Source: an uncultured Verrucomicrobiota bacterium (lineage in GTDB: Bacteria > Verrucomicrobiota > Verrucomicrobiia > Chthoniobacterales > SZAS-18). From it: a DNA stretch of 13,846 bases. Position numbers and translations under genes: made by a program. Numbering within the stretch: the stretch's first letter is position 1; each line of letters begins with the position of its first letter. Shown in pieces: positions 7,292-13,846 of the stretch. Location: assembly GCA_937871685.1 (NCBI GenBank), contig CALMOL010000072.1, forward strand, positions 1 to 13,846. The letters are read 5' to 3'. The notes beneath the pieces are model-generated. The model ran no database searches. It was not told the origin of the DNA and worked only from the letters and a program-made list of their open reading frames with translations.

Positions 7292-7306
7292 ATAAGACGT
7301 TCCTAT
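7292..7306. promoter_or_regulatory. Candidate LysR box in the divergent promoter
   Basis: ATAAGACGTTCCTAT is a partial dyad (five of seven base pairs symmetrical) and matches the LTTR core T-N11-A (T7293, A7305). It sits between the divergent lysR and MFS start codons. TCCTATC also occurs twice directly (7285-7291 and 7301-7307), and ATAAGA (7292-7297) has an inverted copy TCTTAT at 7332-7337, overlapping the MFS ATG. The assignment is by pattern only. Confidence 0.55.
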
Positions 7307-7335
7307 CGCCGCAAGAGGAAGATGTTATTTCTCTT

Positions 7336-8868
7336 ATGGAGCCGTTGGGGTTGTTTTGGAAGACATTGAGCGCATCGACCCTGCTTTCCTCGCCGACTCC
7401 ACTCGTGAAGCCTACGGCCGCGGCTTCCCCGCCTGATTCCCTTCGTCGCTGGCTCTGCTTGGTGGTCGCGCTCGTCGGACCCTTCCTCGGCGTCGCGGAC
7501 CTTTTCATCGTCAACGTCTCCATCCCGGCAATCCGCGCGGGCCTGGGCGCAACTTTCGCACAGATCCAACTCGTGGTGGCCGGCTATGGGCTGGCCTACG
7601 CGGTGTGCCTCATCACCGGTGGGCGTCTGGGGGATATCTTCGGCCGGCGGCGGCTTTTCCTCCTCGGAATGGGCTCATTTACGCTCGTCTCGGTCCTCTG
7701 CGGCTTCGCGCCGACGGCCAACCTGCTCGTCTTCTGGCGCGTGGTGCAGGGCGCGGCGGCGGCGCTGATGTTTCCGCAGACGCTGGCCTACATCCAGGTG
7801 CTCTTCACCGGCGCGGAGAAGCGGGCGGCCTTCTCCGCCTTCGGGGTCGCGCTGGGCCTCGGCTCGATCCTCGGGCAGATGGGCGGCGGCTTCCTCGTGG
7901 ACGCCAACCTCCTCGGCTTCGGCTGGCGCGCCGTGTTCCTGATCAACGTGCCCGTCGGCGCCCTGGCGATCTGGGCGGCGTCGCGCCTCCTGCCGGAGTC
8001 CCGCTCGGGCGTCGCGCGCAAGCTGGACCTCGGCGGCACCGCGCTGATCACGCTCGGCTTGTTCCTGCTGTGCTTCCCGATGGTGGAGGGCCGCGAGCAG
8101 TCGTGGCCCGCGTGGGCCTTCGTCATGCTCGCCGCGGCGATCCCCGCGCTGTGGGCCTTCTACAAGTTTGAGCAGCGCAAGTCCGCGCGGCTGGGCGCGG
8201 ACGCCGTGCTCGTGGAGCCGGCGCTCTTCCAGGACCGCGCCTTTGTCGCGGGCCTGGGCGTGACCGTGTCCTACTTCGCCGGGCACGCGTCGATGCTGTT
8301 CATGCTGACGCTCTACTTTCAGCTCGCGCTCCATCTCACGGCCACGCAGGCGGGCCTGGCGCTGGTGCCGTTCTCCGCGTTCTTCCTCGCCGGCTCGTCC
8401 TTCTCCAGCAAGGTGAGCTCGCGCCTGGGACGCGGCACGCTGCACCTCGGCGCGGCGATCTCGGGGCTCGGCTTGGCGATGCTGCTCGGGCTGCGCTTGG
8501 CCAATGTCGGCGTGGGGTTCGCGTTCGAGGCGGCCCTCGCGCTCTACGGCGTGGGACGCGGGTTCATGATCGGGCCGTTGTTCAACACCGTGCTCGGCGG
8601 CATCCGCCACGCGAATGCCGGCGCGGCCTCGGGCGTGCTCTCCACGGCCCAGCAGATCGCGCACGCCATCGGCGTGGCCGTGATCGGGTCGATCGTGATC
8701 TCCTTCCTGCCGCCGACGCCCGGCCCGGACGACTACGCGCACGGCTTCGGCCTCACCTGCGTGATCAATCTCGTCCTCCTCGCGCTCGCGTCCGCCCTCG
8801 TCCTCATCCTGCCCAAGGAGCACGCCACGCCTCCAGCCGCGGCCACGGCGGCGGTCGAGGCGGCGTGA
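7336..8868 (+). CDS. MFS exporter, DHA2 (EmrB/QacA) 14-TM family
   Basis: A 510-residue integral membrane protein. After a 38-residue cytoplasmic leader, TM1 carries VALVGPFLGVADLFIVNVSIPAI with the Asp typical of DHA2 drug:H+ antiporters. Motif A is GGRLGDIFGRRRLFLLG between TM2 and TM3, the motif B region is FWRVVQGAAAALMFP, and the TM5 motif C-like stretch is GLGSILGQMGGG (Pro replaced by Gln). About 14 hydrophobic segments can be counted, and the C-terminus is short and Ala-rich. It probably pumps a toxic or metabolic compound out, driven by protons, and is probably controlled by the divergent LysR. ATG 7336 is used; GAGG at 7315-7318 is about 17 nt away, longer than ideal, and an in-frame GTG at 7405 is an alternative start giving a 16-residue leader. 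An inverted-repeat element begins 16 bp after the stop. Confidence 0.93.
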   Translation: MEPLGLFWKTLSASTLLSSPTPLVKPTAAASPPDSLRRWLCLVVALVGPFLGVADLFIVNVSIPAIRAGLGATFAQIQLVVAGYGLAYAVCLITGGRLGDIFGRRRLFLLGMGSFTLVSVLCGFAPTANLLVFWRVVQGAAAALMFPQTLAYIQVLFTGAEKRAAFSAFGVALGLGSILGQMGGGFLVDANLLGFGWRAVFLINVPVGALAIWAASRLLPESRSGVARKLDLGGTALITLGLFLLCFPMVEGREQSWPAWAFVMLAAAIPALWAFYKFEQRKSARLGADAVLVEPALFQDRAFVAGLGVTVSYFAGHASMLFMLTLYFQLALHLTATQAGLALVPFSAFFLAGSSFSSKVSSRLGRGTLHLGAAISGLGLAMLLGLRLANVGVGFAFEAALALYGVGRGFMIGPLFNTVLGGIRHANAGAASGVLSTAQQIAHAIGVAVIGSIVISFLPPTPGPDDYAHGFGLTCVINLVLLALASALVLILPKEHATPPAAATAAVEAA

Positions 8869-8884
8869 TCCCGGAGCCGGAGGG

Positions 8885-9034
8885 TTGTAGAGGCGGCTCT
8901 GTCCGCGAATGCGGACGTGCCGCCTGTGGAATTTTCCCGGGTGGCCGCCGCCCGCGCAGGCTCGCCGACTGCGACCACCCGAGAGAAAAATTGAGGCGGC
9001 ACGTCCGCATCCGCGGACAGAGCCGCCTCTACAA
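8885..9034. repeat. 150-bp inverted-repeat element
   Basis: Arms 8885-8944 and 8975-9034 around a 30-bp centre. The outer 41 bp (8885-8925 against 8994-9034) match at 40 of 41 positions; the inner parts are diverged but still alignable. Each arm is itself an imperfect palindrome: AGGCGGC and GTCCGC against GCGGAC and GCCGCCT. The nested layout (inverted pair of palindromes, about 30-bp centre) is that of the 3960-4150 element with unrelated sequence. It starts 16 bp after the MFS stop codon. Confidence 0.85.
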
Positions 9035-9154
9035 CTACACCAGTTTTCAGTGGGGTTGAGCGAATGCAGGAGGGAACGGGTAGCGCGAGCGCCCCGCCCG
9101 CGCTACCCGTCTCCCAGAGCGTTCCTCGCTCAACTCTCCTGAAAAACGGTGTAG
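9035..9154. repeat. 120-bp inverted-repeat element abutting the previous one
   Basis: Tips CTACACC (9035-9041) and GGTGTAG (9148-9154). Matching inner blocks are GTTGAGCGA (9055-9063) against TCGCTCAAC (9126-9134) and a perfect 12-bp stem ACGGGTAGCGCG (9076-9087) against CGCGCTACCCGT (9099-9110) with an 11-nt loop. A CAGTTTTCAG / CTGAAAAACG pair lies between tip and middle block. It begins on the base after the preceding element ends. It is palindromic but has no sequence kinship with its neighbours that I can see. Confidence 0.75.
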
Positions 9155-9163
9155 GGCGTCTCG

Positions 9164-9251
9164 ACCTAAGTGACTACGAACAAATATCTCGGTGCCCGCT
9201 TCTGGAGGCCCGCACCTTCCTACCGACGTTCTTTCTCGTAGTCACTTAGGT
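9164..9251. repeat. 88-bp inverted-repeat element with 16-bp perfect tips
   Basis: Perfect 16-bp arms ACCTAAGTGACTACGA (9164-9179) and TCGTAGTCACTTAGGT (9236-9251). Inside, about 12 of 18 further positions pair, and GGTGC (9191-9195) faces GCACC. It is markedly richer in A+T than its surroundings, which fits a mobile origin. It lies 9 bp from the previous element. Confidence 0.75.
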
Positions 9252-9403
9252 GGTGCCTCTCGGAAGATGGCGCCCGGCCTCACGCGAACTTCCGGTCCAA
9301 GCTCCGCGACCAATCTTGGCAGCGCGAGGCAGCGGGCAGCAATCCCCCTGGTGCAGGGCAGCCGATGGTGCCGCCCAGGCTTCCGCCGAAGACTTGGGCT
9401 TGG
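9252..9403. other. Intergenic spacer, possible decayed array B units
   Basis: No gene. Two weak dyads resemble worn units of the array that follows: CCCTG / CAGGG at 9346-9358 (3-nt centre) and CTTCC-GC-CGAAG at 9380-9391. Neither is in exact 21/22 phase with the first good unit. Confidence 0.3.
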
Positions 9404-9628
9404 TCCTGCACAGGACGGCCTTCATCCTGCGCAGGCTTGGGCGAGGTCCTGCACAGGACGGTTTTGATCCTGCGCAGGACGGATTTCGTCCTGCGCAGAG
9501 TCCTGGGAGATCCTGCGCAGGATCGTTTCAATCCTGCGGAGACTTGGGCGAGACCCTGCACAGGACCAAAATGATCCTGCGCAGGATCAAAACCGTCCTG
9601 CGCAGGACGAGTTTCGTCCTGCGCAGGA
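9404..9628. repeat. Array B: 11 phased palindromes TCCTG-NN-CAGGA, 21/22-bp period
   Basis: Units of 12 bp start at 9404, 9425, 9447, 9468, 9489, 9511, 9532, 9554, 9575, 9596 and 9617. Seven of the eleven are intact TCCTG-NN-CAGGA, with CG or CA at the centre; the rest carry one to three changes (for example CAGAG at 9496-9500, CCCTG at 9554). Steps are 21 or 22 bp, mean 21.3. Spacers of 9-10 bp differ, though TTGGGCGAG recurs at two of the 10-bp spacers (9437 and 9544). The next in-phase site (9639-9650, 22 bp on) is a perfect palindrome of another sequence, CTCTC-GC-GAGAG, and a worn GTCTC-AC-GAGGG lies 22 bp further (9661). Not coding, for the same frame reason as array A. Confidence 0.9.
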
Positions 9629-9801
9629 TGCCTCCGAACTCTCGCGAGAGTCCTGCGCAAGTCTCACGAGGGCAACTTCCACGGTTCGAGGACTCAAGCG
9701 GCTTCTGGTGTGAGGGCCGGCACGCCTGTGGATGCTCCGGCCGTCAGCATGAAAGCCGGTGGCATCGCTTCGCTCGGTCGCCGGCCCGGACCGCCGCGTC
9801 T

Positions 9802-9862
9802 CCGGCGGCGGGGACGGTATGCGAAGGCGGGCTGGGGGCCGGAACCGTCCCGGTGCCGCCGG
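9802..9862. repeat. Imperfect inverted repeat downstream of the sigma gene
   Basis: CCGGCGGC (9802-9809), one unpaired G, GGGACGGT (9811-9818), a 25-bp centre, ACCGTCCC (9844-9851), three unpaired bases, GCCGCCGG (9855-9862). It overlaps a second small hairpin CCGCCG / CGGCGG (9791-9808). The rest of 9663-9868 has no gene or other structure that I can support. Confidence 0.55.
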
Positions 9863-9868
9863 CCAGGG

Positions 9869-9906
9869 CAAAGAAAACGCGCGGAAGCCGAGGGCTCCCG
9901 CGCGTT
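9869..9906 (-). terminator. Intrinsic terminator of the sigma factor gene
   Basis: Reading the - strand: AACGCGCGG pairs with CCGCGCGTT (9-bp stem, 9876-9906), extended by AGCC / GGCT after one mismatch, with a 3-nt loop, and followed at once by TTTTCTTT (9869-9877 on +). It starts 23 bp after the sigma stop codon. This is the only textbook intrinsic terminator in the window. Confidence 0.88.
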
Positions 9907-9929
9907 GAATCGAGATCCGACGGAGACGC

Positions 9930-10781
<852 letters not shown>

Positions 10782-10861
10782 TTTTTGTGGTTGCTAGGTA
10801 ATGTTTCGGTGCTCTCGTCGTGGATTGCCCTTGGGGAGCACGTTTCATACTCGTCACGCTC

Positions 10862-10889
10862 CCGGCTCGTGAAAAGTTTCACAAGCCGG
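10862..10889. promoter_or_regulatory. 28-bp operator-like dyad between sigma gene and comM
   Basis: CCGGCTCGTGAAA (10862-10874), two central bases, TTTCACAAGCCGG (10877-10889). Twelve of thirteen pairs match (one C/A mismatch). It lies 81 bp upstream of the sigma start and 107 bp upstream of comM, and has no T-run on either strand, so a DNA operator is more likely than a terminator. The protein bound is unknown. Confidence 0.6.
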
Positions 10890-10996
10890 CGGCTTTCTCG
10901 TCGCCAAGCCCAGGGCTTGACACGTTAGAAGGGCAAGGTCTGCTGGATCGCTGGTGCGAGGGGCCGTGGACTTGCGCCGATTTGACGCACTGAGCC

Positions 10997-12520
10997 ATGT
11001 TTGCGCGAGTCATTTCGTCCTCCGTCACCGGCGTGGAAGCTCATCCGGTGGAGATTGAGGTCAACACGGCCAAGTCGCAGCAACCCAAGATCGTGGTGGT
11101 CGGCCTGCCGGACACCGCCGTGAAGGAGAGCCGCGACCGGGTGATCACGGCGATCTCCAATTCCGGCTACCATTGGCCCCGGGAGCACGTCACCGTGAAC
11201 CTGGCGCCCGCCGATGTGAAGAAAGAGGGGCCCAGCTTCGACTTGCCCATCGCCCTGGGCATGGTCGCGATCACCCACGAGATGGACCCGCGCCTGATCG
11301 AGGGCCGGGCCTTCGTCGGCGAACTGGCCCTCACGGGGGCCGTGCGCTCCGTGAAAGGGGTGCTCCCGATCGCCCTGCGCGCCCGCGCCGAGGGGTGGAA
11401 GGCGCTCTACGTGCCGGAGGCCAACGCGGCCGAGGCCGCCGTCGTCGAGGGCCTGGAAGTGTATGGCGTGCGCAGCCTGCGGGAATGCTTCGAGTCGCTG
11501 GCCGCGGTGCGCGAGCTGAGGCCGATGCGGGTGAACGTGGCCGAGATTTTTGCCCGGCGGCGCGAGGAATACGAGGCCGACTTCTCTGATGTGCGCGGCA
11601 ACGCCCACGTGAAGCGCGCCCTGGAGGTCGCCGCGGCCGGCGGGCACAACGTCCTGCTCATCGGCCCGCCGGGCTCGGGAAAGTCGATGCTCGCCAAGCG
11701 CCTGCCCGGCGTTCTCCCGCCGCTCACGCTCGAAGAGGCGCTGGAGACCACAAAGATCCATTCCGTCTGCGGCCTGCTCGGCGCGGGCGAGTCGCTCCGG
11801 GCGACCCGATCCTTTCGCGCCCCGCATTCCTCGGTTTCCAACGCCGGCCTGCTCGGGGGCACGCAGAATCCCACGCCCGGCGAGGTGAGCCTCGCGCACC
11901 ACGGCGTGCTCTTCCTCGATGAGCTGCCGGAATACTCCCGCGCCGCGCTCGAGTCGCTGCGCCAGCCGCTGGAGGACGGGCGGATCACCATCTCCCGCGC
12001 CGCCGGCTCGATGACCTTCCCGGCCGAGTTCATGCTCGTGGCGGCGATGAACCCGTGCCCGTGCGGCCACTACGGGGACACGCGCAAGCCCTGCCGCTGT
12101 AGCTCCACGCAGATCCAGCGCTATCGCGCCCGCATCTCCGGCCCGCTGCTCGACCGGATGGACCTCCACGTCGAGGTGCCGGCCGTCGAATACCGCGAGC
12201 TCTCGCGCGACGAGCCGGCCGAGCCCTCCGCCGCGGTGCGCGCCCGCGTGGGAGCATGCCGCGCCCGCCAGCTCGCGCGGAACGGCAACGTGCCCAACGC
12301 CCGCCTCCGCCCCCCGCAACTCCGCCGCTGGTGCCGTCCCGACGCCGATGGCGCCGAGCTGCTGCGCATGGCGATGAGCGACCACGGCCTGAGCGCCCGC
12401 GCCCACGACCGCATCCTCAAGGTCGCCCGCACCATCGCCGACCTGGAGGGGGCGGATGGGATTTCCTCCATGCACCTGGCCGAGGCCATCCAATACCGAT
12501 CGCTCGACCGCGGGCTCTGA
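10997..12520 (+). CDS. comM: YifB/ComM-family Mg-chelatase-like AAA+ ATPase
   Basis: A 507-residue protein, the usual ComM length. In naturally competent bacteria ComM is a hexameric helicase that promotes branch migration during integration of incoming DNA; elsewhere the family is general and often of unproven role. The N-terminal ChlI/Lon-like domain covers about residues 20-145 (KIVVVGLPDTAVKESRDRV, NLAPADVKKEGPSFDLPIAL). The AAA+ module has Walker A GPPGSGKS at 223-230, Walker B VLFLDELPE at 304-312, and a Cys cluster NPCPCGHYGDTRKPCRCS near 350. The C-terminal Mg-chelatase lid ends with SARAHDRILKVARTIADLEG. ATG 10997 starts MFARVISSSVTGVEAHPVEI, matching the family N-terminus. An inverted repeat begins 2 bp after the stop. 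Confidence 0.95.
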   Translation: MFARVISSSVTGVEAHPVEIEVNTAKSQQPKIVVVGLPDTAVKESRDRVITAISNSGYHWPREHVTVNLAPADVKKEGPSFDLPIALGMVAITHEMDPRLIEGRAFVGELALTGAVRSVKGVLPIALRARAEGWKALYVPEANAAEAAVVEGLEVYGVRSLRECFESLAAVRELRPMRVNVAEIFARRREEYEADFSDVRGNAHVKRALEVAAAGGHNVLLIGPPGSGKSMLAKRLPGVLPPLTLEEALETTKIHSVCGLLGAGESLRATRSFRAPHSSVSNAGLLGGTQNPTPGEVSLAHHGVLFLDELPEYSRAALESLRQPLEDGRITISRAAGSMTFPAEFMLVAAMNPCPCGHYGDTRKPCRCSSTQIQRYRARISGPLLDRMDLHVEVPAVEYRELSRDEPAEPSAAVRARVGACRARQLARNGNVPNARLRPPQLRRWCRPDADGAELLRMAMSDHGLSARAHDRILKVARTIADLEGADGISSMHLAEAIQYRSLDRGL

Positions 12521-12522
12521 AA

Positions 12523-12646
12523 CCGAGACGGACCGAGAGGATGGAAGATGGAAGATGGCCGGGGGCGTGCTAACCATCGGCGCCGTTCCAAACGCGAGGA
12601 AGGCTCCCTGCCATCTTCCATCTTCCATCCTCTCGGTCCGTCTCGG
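12523..12646. repeat. Inverted repeat with perfect 37-bp arms, comM-mscL gap
   Basis: Arms 12523-12559 and 12610-12646 are perfect reverse complements over 37 bp, around a 50-bp centre. The left arm is nearly all purine and contains the tandem word GGAAGAT twice (GATGGAAGATGGAAGATGG, 12539-12557). It begins 2 bp after the comM stop and ends 11 bp before the mscL ATG, so it fills the gap. No T-run follows. As RNA it would form a very stable stem just ahead of mscL. Confidence 0.92.
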
Positions 12647-12657
12647 CCTTCCTTCCC

Positions 12658-13080
12658 ATGAGCTTCATCCAGGAATTCAAGACCTTCATCTCGAAGGGCA
12701 ACGTCGTTGACCTTGCCGTGGGCGTGATCATCGGCGCGGCCTTCGGCAAAATCGTCACCTCGCTCGTCGAGGACGTCATCATGCCGCCGCTGGGCAAAGT
12801 CATCGGCGGCGTGGACTTCACATTCCTCAAATACGTCCTTACCCCCGCCACGAAGGACGCTGCGGGCAAGGACGTGGCCGAAGTGGCGATCCGCTACGGC
12901 AACTTCCTCCAGATCTGCTTCAACTTCCTGCTCGTCGCCTTCGTGATCTTCCTGGTGGTCAAGGCGTTCAACAAGCTGAAGCGCAAGCAGGAGGAGGCTC
13001 CCGCGCCGCCGCCCGAGGTGCCGGCCGACGTGAAGCTGCTCACCGAGATCCGCGACCTCCTCGCGACGAGGAAGATCTAA
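12658..13080 (+). CDS. mscL: Large-conductance mechanosensitive channel MscL
   Basis: A 140-residue homopentameric inner-membrane channel that opens under high membrane tension and releases solutes during hypo-osmotic shock. N-terminal amphipathic helix MSFIQEFKTFISKGN (1-15); pore-lining TM1 VVDLAVGVIIGAAFGKIVTS (16-35) continuing to the VEDVIMPPLG motif (37-46); periplasmic loop 50-80; TM2 about 83-104 (FLQICFNFLLVAFVIFLVVK); then the charged KAFNKLKRKQEE cluster, a Pro-rich linker and the C-terminal helix LLTEIRDLLATRKI. Length is typical (about 136). No clear Shine-Dalgarno precedes ATG 12658. The gene is flanked on both sides by long inverted repeats. Confidence 0.97.
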   Translation: MSFIQEFKTFISKGNVVDLAVGVIIGAAFGKIVTSLVEDVIMPPLGKVIGGVDFTFLKYVLTPATKDAAGKDVAEVAIRYGNFLQICFNFLLVAFVIFLVVKAFNKLKRKQEEAPAPPPEVPADVKLLTEIRDLLATRKI

Positions 13081-13226
13081 GCTTCAAGCATCAAGCTCCA
13101 AGGAAGGGCCGAAAGAAAGGAAAGCCGAAAGGCAGGGTCGCCCCATTGGGCCAAACCGCTCGATGATTATGCGCGCCCCCGGCCTTCTCCCTTTCGATCC
13201 TTTCCTTGAAGCCTGATGCCTGAAGC
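13081..13226. repeat. Imperfect inverted-repeat element after mscL, possible CTAA target duplication
   Basis: Arms 13081-13115 and 13191-13226 match at most positions (GCTTCAAGCATCAAGC on the left, GCTTCAGGCATCAGGC when the right arm is reversed) around a 75-bp centre. Each arm has a short tandem word (TCAAGCATCAAGC). It begins on the base after the mscL stop. CTAA directly flanks both ends (13077-13080 and 13227-13230), which could be a 4-bp target-site duplication or chance. A small GCC-GAAA-GGC hairpin lies in the centre (13124-13133). Confidence 0.75.
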
Positions 13227-13244
13227 CTAAACCTTCCCCTCCTC

Positions 13245-13846
13245 ATGTCCCTTATCCTCGCCGAAGCTCACGGCCCCATCTTCCGCCTCGCGCTCAACCG
13301 CCCGGAGAAAAAGAACGCCCTCACGCTGCCGATGTATGGCGCGCTCACCGAGGGTCTAAGCGCCGCGCATGAGGATGCCAAGGCGCGCGTCATCTTCCTG
13401 GAGGGCACGGCCGACTGCTTCACGGCGGGCAACGACCTCGCCGACTTTGCCGCCGCGGCCGGTGGCGTGGCTGACCTCGGCGCGATCTTTACGTTCCTCC
13501 ACGCGCTCGTCGGCGTGGAAAAGCCGATCGTGGCCCATGTGCGCGGCGTGGCCGTCGGGATCGGCACCACGGCGCTGCTGCACTGCGACCTCGTCTATGC
13601 GGGGACCGACGCGCGTTTCCAGCTTCCCTTCGTCTCGCTCGGCCTCGTGCCCGAGGCGGCCTCCTCGCTGCTCCTGCCGCGCCTCGCCGGCCCCGCGCGC
13701 GCGGCCGAGCTGCTGCTGCTGGGCGAGCCCTTCGACGCCGCCCGGGCCGTGGAGTTGGGCATCGTGACCCGCGCCCTGCCGCCAGCGGAGTCGCGCGCCG
13801 CCGCGTGGGCCGCCGCCGAGAAGCTCGCCGCGCAGCCCGCCGGGGC
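13245..13846 (+). CDS. Enoyl-CoA hydratase/isomerase family protein (3' truncated by window edge)
   Basis: Partial: the first 200 codons are present and the frame is open to the last base. The crotonase fold is clear: MSLILAEAHGPIFRLALNRP then EKKNALTLPMYGAL, the first oxyanion-hole loop TAGNDL (Ala61-Gly62), and the second loop GVAVGIGTTALLHCDL. The acid/base position reads LGLVPEAASSLLLPRLAG with Glu137. This PEaaSS form is more like delta3-delta2-enoyl-CoA isomerases than classical hydratases, which carry glutamates at two sites, so an isomerase or other crotonase-type activity is plausible. It may act in fatty-acid or aromatic-acid CoA degradation. The start ATG is 18 bp after the inverted repeat, without a Shine-Dalgarno. 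Confidence 0.92.
   Translation, partial: MSLILAEAHGPIFRLALNRPEKKNALTLPMYGALTEGLSAAHEDAKARVIFLEGTADCFTAGNDLADFAAAAGGVADLGAIFTFLHALVGVEKPIVAHVRGVAVGIGTTALLHCDLVYAGTDARFQLPFVSLGLVPEAASSLLLPRLAGPARAAELLLLGEPFDAARAVELGIVTRALPPAESRAAAWAAAEKLAAQPAG

Noticed and set aside
7675..8823. 382-codon frame antisense to the MFS gene, and the similar 10925-12628 frame antisense to comM
   Set aside because: Both are high-GC antisense shadows of well-supported genes with no recognisable domain.
8885..9251. The stacked inverted repeats as an insertion sequence
   Set aside because: No transposase frame, and the elements are only 88-150 bp each; small non-autonomous palindromic elements fit better.
9869..9906. 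The sigma-gene terminator as a bidirectional terminator
   Set aside because: On the + strand the stem is followed by GAATCG rather than T's, and no + strand gene leads into it.
10917..10922. Consensus -35 TTGACA as the comM promoter
   Set aside because: No acceptable -10 hexamer lies 16-18 bp downstream; the hexamer alone is weak evidence.

Overview
The window is GC-rich bacterial chromosomal DNA carrying eleven convincing protein genes (one running off the right edge) and an unusual amount of structured intergenic DNA. The host is most likely a member of the Verrucomicrobiota or a related PVC lineage. This is inferred, with moderate confidence, from the look of the compact sigma-70 protein, the weak or absent Shine-Dalgarno sequences and the repeat-laden gaps. 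No rRNA, tRNA or other taxonomic marker is present.

Region 1 (75-5566) is a co-directional catabolic and uptake cluster on the + strand. It encodes a CitE/HpcH-type acyl-CoA lyase, a complete three-component TRAP transporter (dctP, dctQ, dctM), a carboxymuconolactone-decarboxylase-family protein and a beta-hydroxyacid dehydrogenase. The dctQ/dctM and decarboxylase/dehydrogenase pairs both overlap by ATGA. The likely role is import of an organic acid followed by C-C cleavage and redox steps. The substrate cannot be read from the sequence. A hairpin separates dctP from dctQM, and a 191-bp inverted-repeat element splits the transporter from the last two genes.

Region 2 (5567-6328) has no credible gene. 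It holds array A: 18 copies of a 12-bp interrupted palindrome (TCTGA, two free bases, TCAGA) repeating every 21 or 22 bp.

Region 3 (6329-8868) is a divergent LysR regulator and 14-TM MFS exporter pair sharing a 59-bp promoter with a T-N11-A box.

Region 4 (8869-9929) is 1.06 kb without a gene. Three unrelated inverted-repeat elements are packed almost end to end (8885-9251). They are followed by array B, 11 copies of another 12-bp interrupted palindrome (TCCTG, two bases, CAGGA) with the same 21/22-bp period, then another imperfect inverted repeat and a strong terminator.

Region 5 (9930-13846) has a short sigma-70 gene (- strand) divergent from comM, then mscL and the start of an enoyl-CoA hydratase/isomerase gene. 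A 28-bp dyad lies between the sigma gene and comM. Long inverted repeats (one with perfect 37-bp arms) fill the gaps on both sides of mscL.

The most novel signal is non-coding. Two sequence-unrelated arrays share one architecture (5 + 2 + 5 bp core, mean period about 21.4 bp, close to two helical turns), and a set of different inverted repeats begins 0-16 bp after stop codons, where terminators would be expected. Together these suggest a structured-DNA or RNA layer, possibly phased binding arrays for dimeric proteins and mobile palindromes used as transcript 3' ends.
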